Source: Gracilariopsis chorda (lineage: Eukaryota > Rhodophyta > Florideophyceae > Gracilariales > Gracilariaceae). Taken from it: 64,000 bases of DNA. Where the stretch lies: positions 62,001 through 126,000 of the forward strand of contig NBIV01000194.1 in assembly GCA_003194525.1 (NCBI GenBank), given 5' to 3'. Position 1 is the first letter of the stretch; each line of letters starts with the position of its first letter. Position numbers and translations under genes: made by a program. The notes below the pieces were generated by a model. That model was not told where the DNA came from and ran no database searches. It saw only the letters and a program-made list of their open reading frames with translations. Positions 1 to 9,261 of the stretch are shown here, one piece after another.

Positions 1-377
1 GGGCACCTCACTCGGTGTGTCTTGCCTCGTGAGTTGCCTTCCGAAGAATCGGAAGGCCTTTTATGAGCGCCCCTTGCCGAGCCGATTGTCTGTCGGACTC
101 GGCAAGCACGATAGTCACACACTATCTTGCGTACGGCGCGGGGTAAAGCCACCTACGCAGTCGACGCCTACGCATTTGCTACCCAGCGTACAGTGTCGTC
201 TATCGTGTAGTCCAAGGTGATGCCGTATTTGCTACAACACAGCAGCAAAATAAATGCAGACGAGGTGGCAGGATAATTTCTGTCGCCACCGTCTACGTAA
301 TTCCAATGACTGGAAATGAGATTCGTGAGCTTAAGCTCCCTGCTGCGTGGACTTCCTACGAACATTATGATTTTTGA
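1..377. other. Non-coding flank left of the hAT element
   Basis: No reading frame here looks like a gene. The first 130 bases are rich in short inverted repeats (listed separately). The stretch ends at the 8-bp target duplication of the hAT element at 378-385. Confidence 0.5.
36..126. repeat. Cluster of three adjacent stem-loops
   Basis: Hairpin 1 is 36-57, with perfect 9-bp arms and a 4-base loop (GCCTTCCGA / TCGGAAGGC). Hairpin 2 is 73-106, about 13-bp arms with one bulged base (CTTGCCGAGCCGA / TCGGACTCGGCAAG). Hairpin 3 is 110-126 (GATAGT, 5-base loop, ACTATC), with outer GCAA/TTGC bases that could lengthen it. There is no ORF across them. They could be subterminal structure of an unseen transposon or a structured RNA. 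Confidence 0.55.
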
Positions 378-385
378 ATGCGTAC

Positions 386-404
386 CAGGGTCGTATTTGT
401 GACT
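386..404 (+). repeat. hAT left terminal inverted repeat
   Basis: 19 bp, CAGGGTCGTATTTGTGACT, directly preceded by target duplication ATGCGTAC. It pairs with 3071-3089 with one mismatch. Confidence 0.93.
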
Positions 405-620
405 GACTAACTATGACAAGAAAAATGTGACTAATGACTGACTAACTACCACTTGTGGGAAAAATGTAGTCATTAGTCATGACAGTCTTGACACCTGTAC
501 AACTGTGCAACTGTGCAACGTGTCTTACACGTGGATACTCACAGGCCGCCGCCGTCGACTCCATTTCAGAACGGGAGTCTTCCAATCGTGGTTGCCTCGG
601 ACTGCCCCACCGGCGACAAC

Positions 621-2990
621 ATGAGGCCACCTGTTCCTTTGCCGGCTGAGCCACGTGCGTCATCTGAGCCAAGTTCTTCGCCGCAGTCTCCCCAAAATGG
701 AGAACCATCACCAGTCGAGATCACGGCAAAGCGGCTCGTAGAGCAGCAGAGTGAAAGACAAAAGAGACGTCGCAAGGTAGGAGCCGGGCGCGGGTCGAGC
801 GTCAAGACGTCACTCTGGAGCACGATTGCCGCTACAGTGCATGGCAGTAATGGAAAGTTCAAGTTTACATGCGCTACCTGTGGAATTGAAGGCGCCATGA
901 ATAGCACCTTGTCAACAAGCAACGTCATCGTTCACTACAAGATCAAACATCTCGCATTGCATAACGATCTCGTTTCTCTTAACAATAGCAATGCCACTGA
1001 AGTTGCCCTTACATCTCGTATCTCGCAGGAACGAAGGCGAAATACTCGTCGGAGACGGAAGAGTGACATACAGCGTTACTTCACGCCTAGCAATGGCGGT
1101 GGTTCGAGCGGACTTTCAGCGTTGGAAACTGTAAACATTCCGGCTAAGGTTCTGCAGTCTGTGGCTATTGTGATGTTCTCGTGCTTTATGGAGGCCTCCT
1201 CTTCTCAGCTCGCATCACCGGTCTTGCAAGGATTCGTGGATGTGTTTGGGGGTCGCATACAATTTGCGAGTAAGGATATGACGGAGAAAACATTGTTTGA
1301 CACGTACGCTGCTGTCTGTCGCATCCTACGGCGCTCCGTTACAGACGCGCGGACAGGATGCATAACGGTCGATGGGTGGAGTGCTGCGCTGGGTGCTCCA
1401 ATCCTTGGAATGACATGGCATTATATTGACAAGCAATGGAACATGCGTTGCGTTCCCATCGCAACTCTGAACATGGGATTAGCGTCCAAGACCGGTCAAC
1501 AACTACGCTATATCATGCAGGAAATACTAGAACAGAATCCAATCGTGGGCGCTGACGATGTTTGCGTACACACGGGTACTAGCGATAATGATGCTGCCAC
1601 CGCCCTGGCAGTTGATCTGCTTACCAACTACGTTGGTTCCGTGCGCTGCGTGGTCCACACGCTGGCCTTGGCAGTGAATGATGTTTTCGAGCATGGTACT
1701 GTGTGGAAGTTGTATCTGGACCATGTGAACAAGGTGACGACATACTTTAACCATCACCAAAAGGCGGCACAGTTGCTAGCTCAAAAGCAAGGAGAGGAGG
1801 GGATTACCAAAGATCGCGTGCATAGGCTCAAGCACGATATTCCCACGCGCTGGCATTCTCGTCTTGCTGCGATGTCTGTCTATCTGTGCCGGATTCATAA
1901 TATCTCAGAAGTGGCGGAAGAGCTCGAGATAAGTTCGGAGCACCTGCCTACGCTTTCTGAAGATCAACAGGATGTCCTCGCTGAGTTCATTACTGTACTT
2001 GCAGAAGTTCGCAGGGTCGCTCGTCAGCTGGAAGCCGACCGCAAAGTAACCATGTCCCGCGCACCGCGTTTACTCCGTGAGCTACATGAGACGCTGATGA
2101 TTATGGCTAGTGCCATGCTTCCTGCGCAGTCTATGGAGTATACCGAATCCGTCCCCGCACTTACTTTCGAGGATACGAATGACTTATTTGAAGTTTATGC
2201 GTTGCCAACGAGGCCGAGTTCTGCTCCTGCCGACAAAAAGAGAGATGAAGCACGTCAAATAAGATTGACCCGGAACCAACCGAAGTCATTGGCCGTCAAG
2301 CTGGCTGATCGCATTGCATTTCGGCTGGGAGCTGTTTGGGAACGTGTTGACGAGGAGGCAGCTCATTGGCGTCCGAACACAGATCAAGAGTCTGAACCGG
2401 ATAAAGACTTGCATGAAGCACGTCGTGTACTTCTCTTCCACGTTGCTGCAATTATGGACGTGAATGAATGTTGCCTAGACTTCCTGGACTGCTCAGAGAA
2501 TGATCGAAAAGCCTACAAAAAGGTTCTATTCTCGGCTGTTGTTCGGGAGGCTGTCGAGCTGGAAAGTTCCCTGGCTCCTAGAGCAGAGAGGCTCGAGGTC
2601 GTTTTCGGTCTTCTGCACGACGAAATGCGCGAGGTTCTAGAGGAAAAATGTAGAAGGGATCCCAGTGCTGCTCTCCTATTCTGGGAACAAGCGAATCAAA
2701 CATCTACGATGATTAGCCCTGTTCCTTTCAACACAATTGCACGAGCTGCGCTGTCCTCTCAAGCATCCTCGGCCCCTGCTGAGAGACTTTTTAGCGATTT
2801 AGGCAGGAGGGAAGGCAATCAAAGCCAGTCGTTACTGTCCAGTACTCTGGAAATGTCCGAAATGATACGGGTTTTTGTTTGCAACGAGCTCAAGAACGCC
2901 CCACTCCATCAAAACGGGCTCATGCCCCCAAAGGGTGATGCGTTTAGACGTCTAGTGCGTGTCGTTGCTCACGAGATAGTAAAAGAGTAA
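621..2990 (+). CDS. hAT family transposase with BED-type zinc finger
   Basis: Predicted 789-aa nuclear transposase that would cut at the element's CAGGG ends. The frame stays open upstream to a GTG at 513, but the first ATG is at 621 and I choose it. Near the N-terminus is a basic stretch (QKRRRKV), then a BED-like C2H2 finger (CATCG ... HYKIKH). The RNase H-like core shows a first catalytic Asp in TVDGW (D251) and a second in GTSDND (D322). It is followed by the hAT-typical CVVH element and by PTRWHS. The C-terminal hAT dimerisation region contains SSAPAERLFS, with the expected catalytic Glu (E721). Length and motif order match complete hAT transposases. There is no internal stop or frameshift. 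Transcription probably starts in the element's 5' 235 bp, but I see no clear TATA box. Confidence 0.93.
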   Translation: MRPPVPLPAEPRASSEPSSSPQSPQNGEPSPVEITAKRLVEQQSERQKRRRKVGAGRGSSVKTSLWSTIAATVHGSNGKFKFTCATCGIEGAMNSTLSTSNVIVHYKIKHLALHNDLVSLNNSNATEVALTSRISQERRRNTRRRRKSDIQRYFTPSNGGGSSGLSALETVNIPAKVLQSVAIVMFSCFMEASSSQLASPVLQGFVDVFGGRIQFASKDMTEKTLFDTYAAVCRILRRSVTDARTGCITVDGWSAALGAPILGMTWHYIDKQWNMRCVPIATLNMGLASKTGQQLRYIMQEILEQNPIVGADDVCVHTGTSDNDAATALAVDLLTNYVGSVRCVVHTLALAVNDVFEHGTVWKLYLDHVNKVTTYFNHHQKAAQLLAQKQGEEGITKDRVHRLKHDIPTRWHSRLAAMSVYLCRIHNISEVAEELEISSEHLPTLSEDQQDVLAEFITVLAEVRRVARQLEADRKVTMSRAPRLLRELHETLMIMASAMLPAQSMEYTESVPALTFEDTNDLFEVYALPTRPSSAPADKKRDEARQIRLTRNQPKSLAVKLADRIAFRLGAVWERVDEEAAHWRPNTDQESEPDKDLHEARRVLLFHVAAIMDVNECCLDFLDCSENDRKAYKKVLFSAVVREAVELESSLAPRAERLEVVFGLLHDEMREVLEEKCRRDPSAALLFWEQANQTSTMISPVPFNTIARAALSSQASSAPAERLFSDLGRREGNQSQSLLSSTLEMSEMIRVFVCNELKNAPLHQNGLMPPKGDAFRRLVRVVAHEIVKE

Positions 2991-3070
2991 AGTTGTTATA
3001 GAAGTGACTATATTTGACTAACTAGCACTCAAACAGCGGTGACTATGACTTTTTGGATCCCAGAAATCTT

Positions 3071-3089
3071 AGTCACAAATACGCCCCTG
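3071..3089 (-). repeat. hAT right terminal inverted repeat
   Basis: The reverse complement reads CAGGGGCGTATTTGTGACT, followed outside by ATGCCTAC (3090-3097). The target-duplication copies differ at one base, suggesting some time since insertion or an imprecise repair. Confidence 0.93.
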
Positions 3090-3171
3090 ATGCCTACCCG
3101 CAGCGAATGAAAATCAAAGTTTGAGATACAAGCATCACAGAAAAAAGAATCAGCTGCTGAAAGGAACAAGC

Positions 3172-3277
3172 GCTGCCAGAAACGTCACGAGTGGTTAGAG
3201 TAGCTCTGAAAGTAAGGTGGCGACGTTGGAACTAGAACCAACGTTCTTACTCAGAGATCCTACCTATTCGTTCAACA
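3172..3277 (+). repeat. 5' LTR (short) of the copia element
   Basis: The stretch from AGAGTAGCTCTGAAA to TTCAACA (3197-3277) recurs at 7733-7813. Weaker similarity extends left to about 3172. At about 100 bp this is short for an LTR. Confidence 0.65.
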
Positions 3278-3312
3278 GGTTATAGGGCTTCTTTACGCGC
3301 TGGTATCGAGCT
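3278..3312 (+). other. Candidate primer-binding site region
   Basis: TGGTATCGAGCT at 3301-3312 resembles the initiator-Met-tRNA primer site TGGTATCAGAGC of many copia elements. A second looser match, GGTTATAGGGCTT, directly follows the LTR at 3278. Only one can be real; the second has the better position and the first the better sequence. Confidence 0.4.
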
Positions 3313-3360
3313 CTCAGGTTCTCTTACTCACTATTATTGTTCGCTCTGCAAACATCCACG

Positions 3361-4258
3361 ATGGTTGAAAGTCTGTTTGAAGCTGCAAAATTACGTATTC
3401 CGCTGCTGAAGGCCAACAACTACTTCATGTAGTCCCACAAAGTTGGGTTGGTACTACGATCGAAGGGTGTTTGGCGACTGGTGACGGAGACTGAGGTAAG
3501 GGCAGAAATGAAAAACGCTGAAGTGAGAAACAAGATGTGACACTGCATTGCCGTGCATTCTGCTTTCAGTTCACGAATCATGTGTCGCTCCGGTTATGAA
3601 CATGTGTGATCCATCTGCAATTTGGTGGAAACTGAAGCCCAATCTTGAGATGGTATCGCAAGCAAGCATCGACGCACTACTGGAAAGGTACCAGGACATG
3701 CGCATGGACGCATCCGAAAGCGTTTTGGACTACATCAACCGTCTGGCAGTCATAGAAATGAAGCTTGGTGGCATACGCCATACTGTATCGGATGTTGAAA
3801 ATCTTCGTGCAATCCTCAGAGGAATAACGAATGATTTTGATGTTACAGCTGAGGTTATCAATTAGACTGGGACATCATTGAAAGATGGTGTACCGAGGCT
3901 TATCGGGAGGGAATCGCAACCTACCAACCAGGACAGGACGTGCATTTTTGAAACCCATGCTAGAGCCCTCCAAGCACGTACTAAGATGTCTGGGACCAAG
4001 TCTCAGAATGACAGTCGATGTTTCTTCTGTAAGAAGAAAGGCCATAAGATGAGGACCTGTTGGCATAATCTTGAGATTAAGAACTACAAGGTTGAAAAGA
4101 AGCGCTGTGACAAAGATCATGAAAACACGGGAAATGGTGATGATGATGATGTAGTTGCCTGTTTGAATGTAGTTCTCTTAGGAAACGAAAAGACTAATGA
4201 AGATGAAGAAATTGATCTCCCATGTGAACCTCAACATATGAAGCACAAGGTATGTTAA
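3361..4258 (+). pseudogene. copia gag with zinc knuckle, broken
   Basis: The frame begins at ATG 3361 and reads through NNYF, the usual start of copia Gag. A TAG at 3430-3432 stands where family members have Trp. The frame resumes at about 3548-3865 with a gag-like helical region (LLERYQDM ... DYINRL). After a further break, 3878-4258 carries a zinc knuckle, CFFCKKKGHKMRTC (CX2CX4HX4C), the nucleic-acid-binding motif of Gag. At least two stops and one frame change make it non-functional. Confidence 0.75.
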
Positions 4259-5400
4259 CAGGATCAGGATACGCTGCGAACCATAGAGTACTATCAGGAC
4301 AGGAGACTCTTTGGTACTTGGACTGTGGTGCATCGAAGCACATGACCAACAATGTGCATTTATTTGTACACGGAATACAGCTCTCAGATGAGAAGCATGT
4401 TTCTGTGGGTGATGGAAGCACGATACAAGTGAATGGCCAAGGAGAAGTAGAATGCTGGGCAATTGATGGAGAAGGTCAAATCGTCAGGATCCATCTCTAT
4501 GATGTTATGTATGTTCCACAGCTCATGCGTAACCTGCTCTCCGTTAGTGCTATACGCCGCAGAGGCTTTATGACATCGTTCCTGTCGGAAGATGGTGAGA
4601 ATGGAATTGCCGTGGTACTGACGTAGAAGAGCTCCAATATCCTGATGATGGGCAAAGAGCTTTCTAACGGGCTTAAAGAAATGGAGTTCGAGCCCCATGA
4701 CCACTGGGACCAGTCAATCATTACCTGTACGGCAGAGACCTTTACCGTAACCTGGCACAGAAGCCTTTTATATGCGAATGCAGACTTCATCAGAAGAACT
4801 CTAAGGCTAGTCAGCGGTGAGAAACCAGAACTCATCCAGTAAATCGGACATTGTGAGCATTTTGCGGAGGGGAAAGCTCGACGTAAGCCACGCCGTCCGA
4901 GCCCAGCGTCGAGCAAAGACATGGTGGTGCTCGACCTCGTAAAATCAGACTTCATGGGTCCGATAAACGTCGAGAGTCTCAATATGTCGAAATATATCGT
5001 GACAGCATACGATAATAATAGTTGAATGTCTGCCGTATAATTCATGAGAAACCGTAGCCAGGTGGAAACCATGGCGAAGGACATGATCAAGATGTTTGAA
5101 ACGCAGTCTGGTCGTCAGGTCAAGCGTTTTAGGTTTGAAAATGTAAAGGAATATCTATCGATTTTGCTGACGACCTGGTTCAAGAGCAAGGGAGTAATCC
5201 ATGATCCTTCCCCTCCATACAGTCCGGAATCTATTGGAAAGGCCAAGCGCCTCAACCGAACTCTGAATGACAAAGTGCGGAGCATGCTACGGACAATTGA
5301 TGGAACACCACACTGCCGTCCACTGCAGGCTGAAGCATCAATACTGCGAACTATCTACGAAACCGTACATTCCTTCACAGAGAAGGCAAACCGGATATGA
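4252..5400 (+). pseudogene. copia protease and integrase, broken
   Basis: 4252-4626 contains WYLDCGASKHM, the copia aspartic protease active site (usually LDSGAS; here Ser is Cys). 4645-5400 covers the pre-integrase and integrase region: a degraded WHRSL motif near 4760, SDFMGPI near 4945, then RFENVKEY where the second catalytic Asp is expected. IGKAKRLNRT stands where copia integrases have NGxAER, so the catalytic Glu is replaced by Lys. Several stops interrupt the frame (for example after 4840 and near 5030). Confidence 0.75.
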
Positions 5401-6235
5401 CTCCGTTCCAGGCATTCACGGGACAGAAGCATGACATGGGTCATGTGAGGCAATTTTGTGCACAATGTTACGTACAAATTCGTCGCAAATGACGCCAACG
5501 CAGCGCAACATATGACAACAGAACTATCAAAGGAATATTGGTGGGTTACGAAAGCGGGAAATGTTACAAGGTGTACATCTCCAACGAGAATCGTATGATG
5601 GTTTCAAAAGATGTAGACGCCAACGGGGCTGGAACCAACAACACACCGCCAAAGCAGAACAAGTGGACCTGGATGGGGTCCAGCATGAAGAAATCGTAGA
5701 AGATTAGCGAGTGAAGAATGTGGCCCTGGGTGAAGATGATCAATTGGCCACAGGACATGTGAAGAATGAAGAGGTACTCGTCGATGCACAAGAAGACCTT
5801 CCCTACGATCCTGAAGTGGTGACCCAGTACCCTGCGGAGCCCAAGAGTTCTACTATAATGCGTCAGAAGCCACAGCGATTTTCACGAGACACAGTGCTAG
5901 GCATGCTAACTGGTGATAAGCTGGGAAACTGCGATGATGACCGTTCTCTGACTTTGCATGATGCTCTACGGGGTACGGAAACCTGGCAGTGAAAATCTGC
6001 GATGCGCAAACAGATGATACACATGGAAACCAAATCTGTGTAGACACTCGTACAACCTCCACGCAACTGCAAGTCTATTAGCAACAGATGGATTTTCTAG
6101 AAGAAGCGCGACGGAGGTGGTAATCGTGATTGTTATTGCGGGCGATTGGTAGCTCGAGGACTCTCCCAGCGGCTTTTTCTGGACTGCGAAGAGCTATTTT
6201 CTGCTGTTGTTAAGTATATCACAATTCGAATCGTT

Positions 6236-6930
6236 CTGGCGTTGATGCCAAACAAAGATTAGAACAGCATTCAGTTCGACGTATGCACTGCATTTCTATA
6301 TAGAGAACTCAACGAAGATCTCTACAGGAGGCAACCTGAGGGATTTTTGAACCAGGCAAAGCCAAACTGTGGGTACAAACTAAACAAAGCTATCTACGAC
6401 CTGAAGCAGGCATCAAGAGCCTGGAGGACTAACTTGAAGAAAAGCATGAAAACGATTTGCTGCTCTGTATCCGAGAATGATCCTGGACTGTTCTTCCTTG
6501 GAAAAGGCGCACACAAGATCACTATCCTCGTTTAAGTAGACGATGGAATCGTTATAGGCAAGGATAAGGCCACTCTCTACCAATTTGGTAAGAAATGGGA
6601 AGAGCGTGTCAACATTCGAATCTACGATGAACCTCGAAAGTTTCTACGCATGATTATTGAGCGCAGTAGGGACCGGAAGACACTCAAGCTTCATAACGCA
6701 CCGATGATTTCTCGTCTTGCTATTCAGTTCGAGGTCGAACGTGCTGCTGCTGTGCATGTATCACTAAGATCTGCGGTCATCATGGACGAAGAAGATGAAG
6801 AACGAAACCCTGTGGCACTACCGTTCAGAGTTCTGGTGGGTTCTTTGATGCATATTTGTAACACTGTACGCCCTGCCATAGCCTTTGTATTATCTTACCT
6901 TGCCCATTTTATGCAAAGCTACACTTGAGC
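6236..6930 (+). pseudogene. copia reverse transcriptase, broken
   Basis: The translation shows QFDVCTAFLY and RRQPEGF, then LNKAIYDLKQASRAW, all hallmarks of Ty1/copia RT. At the polymerase active site the sequence reads ILV-stop-VDDGIVIG: the Tyr of the YVDD box is replaced by TAA at 6533-6535. 6650-6928 continues the thumb region (LVGSLMHICNTVRPAIAF, typical of copia). Frame changes separate these blocks. 5400-6236 between integrase and RT is degraded linker with no clear motif. Confidence 0.8.
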
Positions 6931-7507
6931 ACACTGGACAGCAGCGAAGCATGTGCTGAAGTACATACTCAGTACACAGAATACCGCTTTGATCTACCGT
7001 GCAAACAATCATGATGGACTTGTTCGCACATCTGATGCGTACTTTGCAGGAGACAAACACGATCGCAAGTCCAGCAGCAGATTTGTGTTCCAATATGCAG
7101 GTACTGCAATATCTTGGCGTAGCAAGAAGAAAACAGTAGTTGCCCAATGAACAATGGAAACGGAGTATGTGGGAATGGCTTTTGCAGTTCAAGAGAGAGT
7201 GTGGCTTAGAAGACTGATGAAGGAACTGCTTGGACATGAATACAGACTGATCACGATCTATGGAGATAACCAGGGAATGATATCACTAAGCAAGGAAGAG
7301 GTTTTAAACGAAAGAACCAAACATATTGAGGTCAAATATCACTTGGTTCGTGATGCTGTTCAACGCAGAATCGTGAGAGTACTGTACCGCAAAAGTTCTG
7401 AATTGGAGGCGGATTTGCTGACAAAAATTCATAACAGAGTAACCCATGAAAAGTTGGCTGTGATTTTTGGTTTCAAGATTGTGACACTGGAACGTGAGGC
7501 AGTGTGA
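6931..7507 (+). pseudogene. copia RNase H, broken
   Basis: 6953-7150 and 7154-7507 are one frame split by a TGA at 7148-7150. Motifs in order: DAYFAGDKHDRKSSS, ISWRSKKKTVVAQ, METEYVGMAFAVQE, YGDNQGMISL and ERTKHIEVKYHLVRD. This is the copia RNase H signature, ending near the 3' LTR as expected. The stop replaces the Ser usually found before TxEAEY. Confidence 0.85.
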
Positions 7508-7715
7508 GAAAATTGCAACGTCCGTATGGCACCATCTGGTGCAAAGGGCAGCACAAAGTCCTGTGATGCGCAGACAGCATGTTTGGTGGTAAGTTGCATC
7601 AAGTATTCGTGCAAAGCGTTCCAAAACGGAATGCCCGTTGTCGCTCCAACGAGCACATGTAGCAAGCAACGAAAGATACCAATGTTCACAGGAGTCTGAT
7701 CTATAGTTACTGGAA

Positions 7716-7813
7716 GCTAGAGACCGTTACGAAGAGTAGCTCTGAAAATAAATTGGCGACGTTGGAACTAGAACCAACATTCCTACTCAGACATCCTACC
7801 TATTTTTTCAACA
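7716..7813 (+). repeat. 3' LTR (short) of the copia element
   Basis: Counterpart of 3172-3277: AGAGTAGCTCTGAAA to TTCAACA at 7733-7813, with mismatches scattered through the copy. The upstream part aligns loosely from 7716. Confidence 0.65.
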
Positions 7814-8160
7814 AAACCAAACTTGTTGTTCTTTGCACCCCCTTTCTTCATTCTTCTTCTGCATTCTTCACTTCATAGTGTTCTTCACTATCATGATTTC
7901 TCTTCTTCAAACCATTACTTCCGTACAACCGTTAATTCGGTAGTCTTCTATTTGCTAAAGTTCATCAACTTCTTGTTCTGGACTTGAGGATCTTCTTTTT
8001 CTTCTCTTCTTCAACTTTATCTGCTTCGAAGTCACGTCAGAAAATTTGGGGACCGGGTACAGTTTTATCACACATGGGATTCATCCACTGTTACTAGTGT
8101 GGATGTTCGAGCCCTTTGGTGATATTGCAGAACATTAGACCTGGGCAGTTTTTCGATTTA
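7814..8160. other. No gene seen
   Basis: Pyrimidine-rich sequence (many CTTCTT runs between 7850 and 8030). Nothing is recognisable apart from the copia LTR edge on its left. Confidence 0.4.
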
Positions 8161-8352
8161 TTACACTGTGTTTTCTTCTGAAAGGTATCCATAACATTGG
8201 ATTTGATAATAAAACCGCCCTTGTGGGTCATATTCGTGACGTACGATGCGTTTGATGACGAATTCTCGAGAATAAGTGTCCAATGTTGCGTCTTCAATGA
8301 CTGATTGCGGTAGCAGCGAATCCTTCAGGGTTCCAAATGGAACCCCATCCAA
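8161..8352 (-). pseudogene. Chromodomain fragment of a Ty3/gypsy polyprotein
   Basis: The minus-strand frame contains EFVIKRIVRHEYDPQG and FYYQIQCYGY. It aligns with the chromodomain at the C-terminus of the full-length chromovirus in this window (EFVVDHIVEHSYHPDG ... RVRWYGF, about 44020-44165). The preceding residues (SVIEDATL) also match that polyprotein. A chromodomain steers integration by binding histone tails. Only this tail end is visible, so it is a truncated old insertion. Sequence from 8353 to 8577 shows nothing else. Confidence 0.6.
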
Positions 8353-8858
8353 CCCTGAGCGAGGTTACTCTGCTTACCGGTCACCAGGGACCTGTAGTTT
8401 GCTTTCAGTGGTCTGTCGATTCGGCCGAACAATAAATAAATTTATACTCGTAGTAGCGTAAAATTGAAGATATGCACAGATATAACTCGCTTTCCTGAGT
8501 AATATGTTCTCATGTGAGCCCCAAGAGTGGGACTTTCCAACAAAAGTCACTCTGAGAGAATGACAAAGTTATAGCCAATGAGCTCCTATAGAATGGAACC
8601 GCACTCGCTGAAAGTTTCTCAGTATGGAGCGGGTAAGTCGACCCCAGTACAAAACGACAAATCTCGATTTATACGTAAGTTGCACAACAAATACTCCCAT
8701 TTTATGAATACGAGCAGCAACCTAACTCCTCACAACCGATCTCTCCATCAACCTCGCTTTCACCATGAACGTCAACATTACCGTAACCAACGAATTGTGT
8801 CACTCATGTTGCACAATACAGGTTTCGCTTCGCTCCGCTTCCGACATTTTCACGACAA

Positions 8859-9261
8859 ATGAGTCGAGGAACCAGACAATCCTTGAACGCCTTCTTATTG
8901 TGCCAGTGGTGCTTAGCATACACAATCAACCTGCTAGACTCAGAATATTGTCTAACCTCACGTCGAACGATTTCGAAGCCCTTGAAGTACACAAAAAATG
9001 GAATCAAGCGTCCCACCAGATGTAGCACTGGTTGGTACCAACTGTTATCATGCGGCCGCGATGTTGACTTTATCGTCAGCATCAATATACGAAAATCTGA
9101 CTTGCTAAACGAACTTCTTCCTCAGTTTGAAAATATGCGCGCACGAATGCTTGCTTCATCTCCAGACACCAAAGCAACTAAACGAAAAGGACGTCATGGT
9201 TGTATGCGATCGGGTGATATACTTGGTTTAGCACTGTGTATCATCAGAGCACTAGCGAAAG
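8859..9261 (+). pseudogene. Unrecognised ORF, possibly a transposase N-terminus
   Basis: The ORF starts at ATG 8859 (160 codons, to 9338). The stretch DLLNELLPQFENMRARML ... SGDILGLALCIIRAL has the feel of the N-terminal helices of PIF/Harbinger-like transposases, but no catalytic region follows. From about 9262 another frame leads into the WD40 remnant. I do not assign a function. Confidence 0.2.

Larger units (their letters stand above)
386..3089 (+). mobile_element. hAT DNA transposon, structurally complete
   Basis: This 2,704-bp element is bounded by near-identical inverted ends. The left end is CAGGGTCGTATTTGTGACT (386-404); the right end (3071-3089) reads the same in reverse complement with one mismatch at base 6. 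It is flanked by an 8-bp duplication, ATGCGTAC (378-385) and ATGCCTAC (3090-3097), which differ at one base. Eight-bp duplications and CAGGG-like tips are typical of the hAT superfamily. Copies of TGACTAACTA lie just inside both ends and may be transposase-binding repeats. One uninterrupted transposase frame lies inside, so the element could have been autonomous until recently. Confidence 0.93.
3172..7813 (+). mobile_element. Ty1/copia retrotransposon, decayed
   Basis: A copia element of about 4.6 kb in copia order: gag, protease, integrase, reverse transcriptase, RNase H. It is bracketed by short direct repeats (3172-3277 and 7716-7813). Many in-frame stops and several frame changes show it cannot make its own proteins. 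The terminal repeats are roughly 85 percent identical over their best 80 bases, so the insertion is old. It lies about 75 bp right of the hAT target duplication. The outer LTR edges are not certain and no target duplication was recognised. Confidence 0.85.
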
